From Bacillota bacterium (GTDB lineage: Bacteria; Bacillota; Dethiobacteria; DTU022), in contig JAAZIN010000108.1 in assembly GCA_012800855.1 (NCBI GenBank), positions 1-39,651 on the forward strand: 39,651 nucleotides of DNA, read 5' to 3'. How positions within the stretch are numbered: position 1 is the first letter of the stretch; each line of letters starts with the position of its first letter. Positions 33,732 through 39,651 of this stretch are shown here, piece by piece. A program made the position numbers and the translations under genes. The notes under the pieces were generated by a model, which was given only the letters and a program-made list of their open reading frames with translations, was not told where the DNA came from and made no database searches.

Positions 33732-34671
33732 CTTTACCTCCCAAAACCTTATCCTTTATTGTTTGAACCAGGCCGATGATGCCGTTGGGCAGGTAGAGAA
33801 TGGTGAGAATCATCACGGCACCGAAGATAATCATGTAGGCATAGGGGAACCTGGTAATGAGAATTTCCCGCAAGTATGAAAACACTGCCGCTCCTATCAC
33901 CGGGCCGAAAACATTGCCTATACCGCCAAAGATGGCCATTAACGTGGGGAAAAAGGAATAATTCAAATCAAAAGCGATATGGGAATCAATGTAAATCAAG
34001 CCTGTAGCCGTGGTTGCTCCTGTAAGCCCAATGAAAAAGGAACTCAGGGCAAAGGTGAGCACCTTAACCCAGGTCACATTTATACCGATATGGGCCGCCG
34101 CATCTTCGCAGCTGCCAATAGAGGACATGGCCAGGCCGTACCGGGAGCGCTTCAAAAAGTAGGTGGTGACCATCAGGAGGACCACAATGAGCAAAACCAC
34201 GTAATATACCGTGGTATTGCTGATTTTGACCACGGGCCGGCCTCGCGTTCCCAGGACGGTAATTTCAAACCAGTGCAGCACCTGCTTGATCAGCTCAACG
34301 GAGCTCAAGGTAAATATGGCAAAATAAATGCCCCGCAGCCGCAAAGTGATGGCGCCGATAATTAACGCCAGCAGAAAGCTGGCCAAGCCGCCGCAGAGGA
34401 CCATCACCGGCAGGGGCAGCACCTTGCCCAGGTAGGCTGCGGTATAAATCCCCACGCCGTAAAAAGCAGCTGTGGCCAGGGAGATGTAGCCGGTAGGGCC
34501 GGAAAAAAGCGCCCAGCTCAAGGTCAGTGCGGCGAACATGAGGATGTTCTTTAAAAGCACAACCGTGTAAGGCTTGCTGAAAAAGGGCACCGCAGCCAGC
34601 AATGCCAGAATTAGAACACTAATTGCAATGTAGGGGATGTTTTTTTTCACAGTCATACTCAAGTTCGTCAT
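33700..34671 (-). CDS. livM: Branched-chain amino acid-type ABC transporter permease LivM
   Basis: A permease of about 323 residues with eight to nine hydrophobic segments, in the LivM pattern: LSWALFSGPTGYISLATAAFYGVGIY near the N-terminus and the cytoplasmic loop SSIGSCEDAAAHIGINVTWVK that contacts the ATPase, followed by PTLMAIFGGIGNVFGPVIGA. The ATG at 34671 is spaced 7 bases from GGGAGG; the listed TTG at 34686 lies inside the binding site region. It is 4 bases after the livH stop. Together with LivH it forms the membrane channel. Confidence 0.95.
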   Translation of the reverse strand: MTNLSMTVKKNIPYIAISVLILALLAAVPFFSKPYTVVLLKNILMFAALTLSWALFSGPTGYISLATAAFYGVGIYTAAYLGKVLPLPVMVLCGGLASFLLALIIGAITLRLRGIYFAIFTLSSVELIKQVLHWFEITVLGTRGRPVVKISNTTVYYVVLLIVVLLMVTTYFLKRSRYGLAMSSIGSCEDAAAHIGINVTWVKVLTFALSSFFIGLTGATTATGLIYIDSHIAFDLNYSFFPTLMAIFGGIGNVFGPVIGAAVFSYLREILITRFPYAYMIIFGAVMILTILYLPNGIIGLVQTIKDKVLGGKDATASSRKVN

Positions 34672-34675
34672 AGCG

Positions 34676-35542
34676 CTACCTCCCAAATAAGCCCGACGGC
34701 TTAAACAGCAGCAGCAGCATAAACAGCAGGTAATAAGCCGCCTCGGTTAATCCCGGTTCGATGCCGCTGACGATGCCGTAGAATATGCCCAGGATAAAGC
34801 CGCCAACCAGGCTGCCGGGGATGCTGCCCAGGCCGCCGAGGACCATTACGATGATGGCGATAATGGTATGCCCCATGCCCATGAAGGTATCCAATTTATA
34901 TTCCATGCTCAGCAAAACGCCTGCAAAGCCAGCCATCAAGGCACCAAGGGCGAAGCAGAGGGTCAACATCCGGTTGATGTCAACTCCCATAAGAGCGGCC
35001 GCATCAGGATCCTGAGAGGAGGCTCGGATGGCTTTGCCCGTTCGCGTCTTGGTGAGAAAGAGGTAAAATAAGAAGCAGATGATCACGGCCGTGATCATGA
35101 TCACCAGCCTGTTGGCCGCGAAGCGGATCTCACCCAGGTAAACCGAGTATCTCATAAAGTCGTAGCCGACAATGTTTTTGCCCCAGATATAGGTGGCAAG
35201 GCTCTGGATCACAAACAAAAGTCCAAAAGCCATCAGCATGGAGTTGCCTTCAAATGCCGCCGGAGAAGGAGTTTTCTCTTTAAGGGTTTTGAAGAGATAA
35301 TGCCGGACCAGGTAGCCCAGCACAAACAATATCGGTCCCACGATGGCAAGGCATAAAATGGGATTTATGCCCAGGGTGGTATGGAGCATCCAGGTGAGAA
35401 AGGCGGCGACCATGATAAACTCCCCGTGGGCGATGTTTAAAATGCGCGCCACCCCGTATTGCATGCTCAGCCCCACGGCCGTAATTGCGTATATGCCTCC
35501 CATGAGCAAACCGTTGACGAGTATATTAATGAAAGAGATCAT
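34676..35542 (-). CDS. livH: Branched-chain amino acid-type ABC transporter permease LivH
   Basis: A 288-residue permease with about eight hydrophobic segments. The LivH signature is clear: NGLLMGGIYAITAVGLSMQYGV, RILNIAHGEFIMVAAF and the EAA-like loop IRASSQDPDAAALMGVDINR, then GGLGSIPGSLVGGFILGIFYG. The ATG at 35542 has GGGAGTG upstream. It lies 133 bases after livK; that gap holds a 15-base perfect inverted repeat which may separate expression of the binding protein from that of the membrane part. Confidence 0.95.
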   Translation of the reverse strand: MISFINILVNGLLMGGIYAITAVGLSMQYGVARILNIAHGEFIMVAAFLTWMLHTTLGINPILCLAIVGPILFVLGYLVRHYLFKTLKEKTPSPAAFEGNSMLMAFGLLFVIQSLATYIWGKNIVGYDFMRYSVYLGEIRFAANRLVIMITAVIICFLFYLFLTKTRTGKAIRASSQDPDAAALMGVDINRMLTLCFALGALMAGFAGVLLSMEYKLDTFMGMGHTIIAIIVMVLGGLGSIPGSLVGGFILGIFYGIVSGIEPGLTEAAYYLLFMLLLLFKPSGLFGR

Positions 35543-35569
35543 CTGGTCACTCCCGTCCCCTTCTTTAAC

Positions 35570-35648
35570 GATGCAGGCTACCTGCAGGGTGCTTCGCCGG
35601 CTCTGCGAAGTAGCCGGGCTTCTTGCAACACTTCAGGTAGCCTGCATC
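35570..35648 (-). repeat. Large stem-loop between livK and livH
   Basis: GATGCAGGCTACCTG (35570-35584) and CAGGTAGCCTGCATC (35634-35648) are perfect 15-base inverted repeats. The 49-base interior holds a second hairpin, CTTCGC (35592-35597) with GCGAAG (35605-35610), and a competing pairing of GAAG (35607-35610) with CTTC (35619-35622). No T-run follows on the minus strand, so it is not a standard terminator. It may protect the 3' end of livK mRNA or limit read-through to livH. Confidence 0.8.
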
Positions 35649-35675
35649 TCACTAGACACCTTGAGCTAAGCTAAA

Positions 35676-36923
35676 TTATTCTTCTTGAGTTACAGGTTTC
35701 CACTTCGGCTTGGGAATGATGGGCTTGTTGGTCTGCTTATCCTTGGGCGCCACTACTTCAAAGATGCCATTCTGCCACTGGCCGACATGTCCGGGATAGC
35801 ACTCGGCCGGGACACCGCCATTTTCGAACCAGAGTTCGCCGATGACGGTATCGAATTTTTCAGTGGCCAGGATGTCCCTGATCTGTTCGTGATCCAGCGT
35901 GCCAGCCCTTTCAATGGCCTGCTGGAGCGCCTCTAGCCCGGCATAGTAGATGGCCATGCCCCACCAGTCCATATTTCTCTCGCCCTGGTGTGCAATCAAC
36001 CGCTCCGCCAGATCCTTCATTTTATCCGAGCTCTTTTCGTTCCAGGCTCCCCAGCCCATGACACCCTCGCTGTTCTCGCCGTAAATCTGGTAGAAAACCT
36101 CGAAGCAGGCACCAGGGCCGAAGAGGAGAACGTCGGGATTGTAGTCAGAAGCAATGCACTGGTTCATGACAGCGAAGTTTTCGTCGGGATAAGCGCAGCA
36201 GAGCAGAGCCTGGACATTCTTGGACTTGGCCTCTTCAATGATGGAGGAGACGTCCTTAACGCCCATGGGAATGGCCTTGTCAAAAACTACCTCGATACCG
36301 GCATCCTCCAGCGCGGGCACCAGGTCATTCTTGTATTCAAGGCCGTGCTGGTCTTCGATGTAGATGATGGCCGCCGTTTTGATGTTGTGCTCTGCAAGCA
36401 TCTCCGCGAGGGGCGGTACTTGGTGCGTGGCGTAGTTAAGTAGCGAGAAGAAGTAGGGCAGCTCTTTCATCAGCGGCTCCAGCTCTTTCGCCCCACCCTC
36501 GGCACCGATAAGGAGGAAGTTATGCTCGTTGCAGATCTGGGCCGCCGCTTTGAGGAAGGCGGTGCTGATGGGCGCCAGGATGAAGTCTACCTGGTCTTCG
36601 ACGATCAGCTTTGTCAGCAAGTTGGTCATCGTGTTCATGTCAGAGGTGTCGTCGTACTTCAACAGCCGGATGGGCAGCTTTTTCCCGTATTCTTCCACGT
36701 AGATGCCGCCCGCCGCGTTCACTTCATCAATCCACAAGCGGTAAACAGGCCCGAAGCAGCTCTGATCCTGGATAGCTAGAGGGCCGGTATAGGACCTGGC
36801 CGCGCCGAAGACAATCTCGGTCTTTTCTTCCGCTGTTTTCTCTTTCTCTGCGCAGCCGGCCACGATTAGCGCTGCGGCGAGCAAAGCAGCCAGCACCAAA
36901 AACAGTACGGACCTCTTGGTCAT
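35676..36923 (-). CDS. livK: ABC transporter substrate-binding lipoprotein, LivK type
   Basis: A 415-residue periplasmic-type binding protein (type 1 fold, Leu/Ile/Val-binding family) anchored as a lipoprotein: the signal VLFLVLAALLAAALIVAGC ends in the lipobox with Cys24, followed by a charged linker. The mature part has IVFGAARSYTGPLAIQDQ, FILAPISTAFLKAAA (ligand loop) and IEDQHGLEYKNDLVPALEDAG, as usual for the family. The ligand could be a branched-chain amino acid, an amide, urea or an aromatic acid; sequence alone does not tell. The ATG at 36923 has AAGGGGG upstream. It is first in the operon, behind a leader of about 160 bases with a tiny ORF. Confidence 0.95.
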   Translation of the reverse strand: MTKRSVLFLVLAALLAAALIVAGCAEKEKTAEEKTEIVFGAARSYTGPLAIQDQSCFGPVYRLWIDEVNAAGGIYVEEYGKKLPIRLLKYDDTSDMNTMTNLLTKLIVEDQVDFILAPISTAFLKAAAQICNEHNFLLIGAEGGAKELEPLMKELPYFFSLLNYATHQVPPLAEMLAEHNIKTAAIIYIEDQHGLEYKNDLVPALEDAGIEVVFDKAIPMGVKDVSSIIEEAKSKNVQALLCCAYPDENFAVMNQCIASDYNPDVLLFGPGACFEVFYQIYGENSEGVMGWGAWNEKSSDKMKDLAERLIAHQGERNMDWWGMAIYYAGLEALQQAIERAGTLDHEQIRDILATEKFDTVIGELWFENGGVPAECYPGHVGQWQNGIFEVVAPKDKQTNKPIIPKPKWKPVTQEE

Positions 36924-36936
36924 GCAATAAACCCCC

Positions 36937-36969
36937 TTAAATTTTCATTTTTTTCACAGGGTTGTCCAC
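36937..36969 (-). CDS. Possible ten-codon leader ORF ahead of livK
   Basis: On the minus strand GTG GAC AAC CCT GTG AAA AAA ATG AAA ATT TAA (MDNPVKKMKI) follows a perfect GAGGAGG (36975-36981) five bases upstream. Its TAA touches the AAGGGGG that serves livK, so translation of the two could be coupled. There is no run of Leu, Ile or Val codons, so classical attenuation is not suggested. It is too short for the ORF track and may be chance. Confidence 0.35.
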   Translation of the reverse strand: MDNPVKKMKI

Positions 36970-37089
36970 GACTACCTCCTCTAGACCCTACTCCTTGCTG
37001 CTGCAGTTAGCACCCCCTTGCCCAATATTCTTTTAATTGAGGAGTTCCTGCAAAATGCAAAGGTTATAATATATATTTGTATATATAAC

Positions 37090-37117
37090 ATTTTAAGCGT
37101 TTTGAGCGTTTTGTCAA
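37090..37117 (-). promoter_or_regulatory. Sigma-A type promoter of the liv operon
   Basis: On the minus strand TTGACA (37112-37117) is a perfect -35, followed after 16 bases by TAAAAT (37090-37095). The transcript would begin near 37083, giving a leader of about 160 bases to livK. Confidence 0.65.
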
Positions 37118-37251
37118 AGTTAAATCCTGGAAGATTGCTTCCTATTCTAAGAAATTTCTTTATTTATAAAGGTAAATTATCTGCGGCGAAGAAGCTAGAG
37201 GCGGGGGAAAAATTATTCCAGGCGACCAGGACAGAAAAGCAGCCGCGGGAA

Positions 37252-37280
37252 TTGCCTTCCGGCGGCAACTGTGCTATACT
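37252..37280 (+). promoter_or_regulatory. Promoter of rpsB-tsf
   Basis: TTGCCT (37252-37257), exactly 17 bases, TATACT (37275-37280) with a TGC extension just before the -10. The start would be near 37287, leaving a leader of about 110 bases that is G-rich and can fold (for example GCCC-AACTT-GGGGC). Confidence 0.7.
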
Positions 37281-37397
37281 ACCGGCGGAAAAAATAAATA
37301 CACACGCCTTCGAAGTTCCTGCCCGGGGTCGGCCCAACTTGGGGCTGCGGGGGGAGCGGTGAGGGAGGCGGTGGACAAACCGAAGGAGGCATTCACT

Positions 37398-38261
37398 TTG
37401 GCTGTTGTAACCATGAAGCAGCTGCTCGAAGCGGGGGTTCACTTCGGGCACCAGACTCGCCGCTGGAACCCCAAGATGAAAGATTACATCTTTACCGAGC
37501 GAAACGGCATCTACATCATCGACCTGCAGAAAACAGTGAAGCTCATGGAGGTGGCGTACAACTTCGTGCGCGACCTCGCCGCTCAGGGGGGCCAGATTGT
37601 TTTCGTGGGCACCAAGAAGCAGGCCCAGGAATCGATCAAGGTTGAGGCTGAGAGATGCGGCATGCACTACGTCAATCAGCGCTGGCTCGGCGGCATGCTG
37701 ACCAACTACCAGACCATCAGCAGGCGCATCGAGCGGCTGCATGAGCTGGAGCGGATGGAAGAGGACGGCACATTCGATCTGCTGCCCAAAAAAGAGGTCC
37801 TTCTGCTGAAGCATGAACATGCCAAGCTGCTCAAGTTCCTGGGGGGGATCAGGAACTTGAATGCCCTGCCTGACGCCATCTACGTAGTGGATCCGCGCAA
37901 GGAGAAGATTGCCGTGGCCGAGGCGCGCAAGCTGGGCATCCCCATCGTGGCCATCGTGGATACGAACTGCGATCCCGATGAGATCGATTATATTATCCCG
38001 GGGAACGACGATGCCATCAGGGCGATCAAGCTCATCACCTCCATCCTGGCCGATGCGGTAATCGAGGGGCGCCATCTCCTTGAAGAAGAGCAGGCCGGGG
38101 ACGAGGGTGAGGCCGGCGGGGAAGTGCCACCCGCTGACACGGCCGTCCATGCCGCGGCAGAAAGCCCGGCGGAAAAGGCTCTAGAGGCCGGGGAAGGGGA
38201 CGCCGCTAAAGCGGTGGCGGAAGAGGAAGCGGAAGAAGAGGATTTCGCCGAGGAGGCCTAG
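37398..38261 (+). CDS. rpsB: 30S ribosomal protein S2
   Basis: S2 of the small ribosomal subunit. The start is a TTG at 37398 with AAGGAGG eight bases upstream, giving [19 protein letters not shown], the standard S2 beginning; the listed ORF from 37359 adds 13 residues not found in S2. Family motifs are [33 protein letters not shown] and [18 protein letters not shown]. At 287 residues it is longer than the usual 230-250 because of a C-terminal acidic Ala/Glu-rich tail of about 60 residues ending in [13 protein letters not shown]. It is followed by tsf after 38 bases. Confidence 0.97.
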   Translation: MAVVTMKQLLEAGVHFGHQTRRWNPKMKDYIFTERNGIYIIDLQKTVKLMEVAYNFVRDLAAQGGQIVFVGTKKQAQESIKVEAERCGMHYVNQRWLGGMLTNYQTISRRIERLHELERMEEDGTFDLLPKKEVLLLKHEHAKLLKFLGGIRNLNALPDAIYVVDPRKEKIAVAEARKLGIPIVAIVDTNCDPDEIDYIIPGNDDAIRAIKLITSILADAVIEGRHLLEEEQAGDEGEAGGEVPPADTAVHAAAESPAEKALEAGEGDAAKAVAEEEAEEEDFAEEA

Positions 38262-38299
38262 CTGCCGCCTCCCGGGCCAAGCAATAGGAGGAGATGGGA

Positions 38300-38935
38300 A
38301 TGCAGATTGACGCAAAAGCAGTGAAGGCGTTGCGTGAAAAAACGGGCGCCGGGATGATGGATTGCAAGAAGGCGCTCCTGGAAGCCGGTGGCGACGAAGA
38401 AAAGGCGATTATTATTTTAAGAGAAAAGGGGCTGGCCGCGGCAGCCCGCCGGGCCGGCCGCGTTGCGGCGGAAGGGATCGTGGAATCCTACATCCACCTC
38501 GGAGGCAAGGTAGGCGTGCTGGTGGAGGTAAATTGCGAAACCGATTTTGTTGCCCGCAACGAGCAGTTCCGGGAATTTGCCCGCAACATCTGCCTGCAGG
38601 TAGCCGCCACAAACCCCCGCTATCTTGACAAGGACGATGTCCCCGAAGCGGTTCTGGAGCAGGAGCGCACCATATTGCGCAACCAGGCAATCCGCGAGGG
38701 AAAGCCGGAGAAAGTAATCGATCGCATCGTCGAGGGGCGCCTGGGCAAGTTCTACCAGGAAAACTGCCTCCTGGAACAGCCCTACATCAAGGATCCCGAT
38801 CGTACCATCCGCGATCTGCTTAATGAACTGATGGCCAAGATTGGAGAAAACATCGTCATACGGCGCTTCTGCCGCTTTGCCGTGGGCGAAGAGGTGGAGA
38901 AGCCATCCTCCTGCTGCAGCAGTGAGAAGAATTAA
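38300..38935 (+). CDS. tsf: Elongation factor Ts, short form
   Basis: EF-Ts exchanges GDP for GTP on EF-Tu. The 211-residue protein has the N-terminal UBA-like part [25 protein letters not shown], the key EF-Tu contact [11 protein letters not shown] and one core subdomain, so it is the short Thermus/Clostridia-like form rather than the 280-residue form of E. coli. Of two in-frame ATGs, the second (38300) is spaced 8 bases from AGGAGG and is chosen. The C-terminus has SSCCSS, an unusual Cys pair near the end. A strong terminator begins at its stop codon. Confidence 0.97.
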   Translation: MQIDAKAVKALREKTGAGMMDCKKALLEAGGDEEKAIIILREKGLAAAARRAGRVAAEGIVESYIHLGGKVGVLVEVNCETDFVARNEQFREFARNICLQVAATNPRYLDKDDVPEAVLEQERTILRNQAIREGKPEKVIDRIVEGRLGKFYQENCLLEQPYIKDPDRTIRDLLNELMAKIGENIVIRRFCRFAVGEEVEKPSSCCSSEKN

Positions 38936-38963
38936 AAAGAACACCGCGCGTGTTCTTTTTTTT
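38934..38963 (+). terminator. Rho-independent terminator after tsf
   Basis: AAAAAGAACAC pairs with GTGTTCTTTTT around CGCGC, followed by more T residues to 38963. The stem begins within the tsf stop codon. It separates rpsB-tsf from pyrH, at least partly. Confidence 0.93.
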
Positions 38964-38987
38964 CGCTGAAAAAGGAATGCCTGCTAA

Positions 38988-39651
<664 letters not shown>

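Larger units (their letters stand above)
36924..37397. other. Divergent control region between livK and rpsB
   Basis: This 474-base gap holds the liv promoter and leader on the minus strand and the rpsB promoter and leader on the plus strand. Its middle (about 37050-37180) is very AT-rich, unlike the genes around it, with the tract TATAATATATATTTGTATATATAAC. The 114-codon ORF in the track (37018-37362) crosses all these signals and is not a gene. Confidence 0.7.

Noticed and set aside
37018-37362. 114-codon ORF between livK and rpsB
   Set aside because: It runs through the liv and rpsB promoters and an AT-rich tract, has no family resemblance, and its sense is lost at the rpsB leader.

Overview
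The window looks like chromosomal DNA of a GC-rich, spore-forming Clostridia-type Firmicute (the Moorella / Desulfotomaculum / Thermacetogenium-like grade is a guess; no rRNA is present to place it). The arguments are: TTG and GTG starts behind strong GGAGG-type ribosome binding sites, the ytrI-ytrH sporulation pair beside dnaE, the dnaE-pfkA-pyk order, a short EF-Ts, and acyl-CoA dehydratase activase genes. The GC-rich third codon position produces many long antisense shadow ORFs, which I left out.

Layout. 1-125: outer end of an IS21-like element. 217-1200: TPR protein. 1309-5299: tight operon for methylthioadenosine and purine salvage (mtnP-like phosphorylase, mtnA, mtaD, surE), followed by rtcB. 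6872-8519: an exported protein of unknown function and a membrane-anchored zinc peptidase with its own promoter and terminator. 8720-11220: two SCP2-fold proteins, an iron-type alcohol dehydrogenase and a 4-OT-type tautomerase, apparently one operon. 11217-14182 on the minus strand: a ClpP-class membrane protease (SDH family), a geranylgeranyl-reductase-type flavoprotein and LarE. 14346-19521: class III CoA transferase/racemase, endonuclease III (possibly leaderless), a Lon-like AAA+ protease and a methyltransferase. 19805-27642: a small membrane protein, ytrI/ytrH on the minus strand, then dnaE, pfkA, pyk and a hotdog thioesterase. 27660-28934 on the minus strand: a DUF1015 protein. 29073-32227: a fused DUF2229 / CoA-activase protein overlapping a BadF-type acyl-CoA dehydratase activase that has no ordinary start codon. 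32300-36923 on the minus strand: a complete branched-chain amino acid-type ABC transporter (livK-H-M-G-F) with its own promoter and terminator. 37398-end: rpsB, tsf, terminator, pyrH (cut by the window end).

How the genes fit together. The first operon reads as a deaminase-first route: MtaD turns MTA into methylthioinosine, the phosphorylase (carrying an Asn-type 6-oxopurine signature) cleaves it, and MtnA isomerises the methylthioribose-1-phosphate. The housekeeping blocks (dnaE-pfkA-pyk and rpsB-tsf-pyrH) are ordinary. The most unusual places are the dehydratase-activase locus (gene fusion plus a missing start codon or possible -1 frameshift), the PFK with the Mg-ATP aspartate replaced by glycine, the SCP2/SCP2/ADH/tautomerase operon, and the RNA structures in the liv operon. 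I did not find a clear candidate for an entirely new defence or mobile system.
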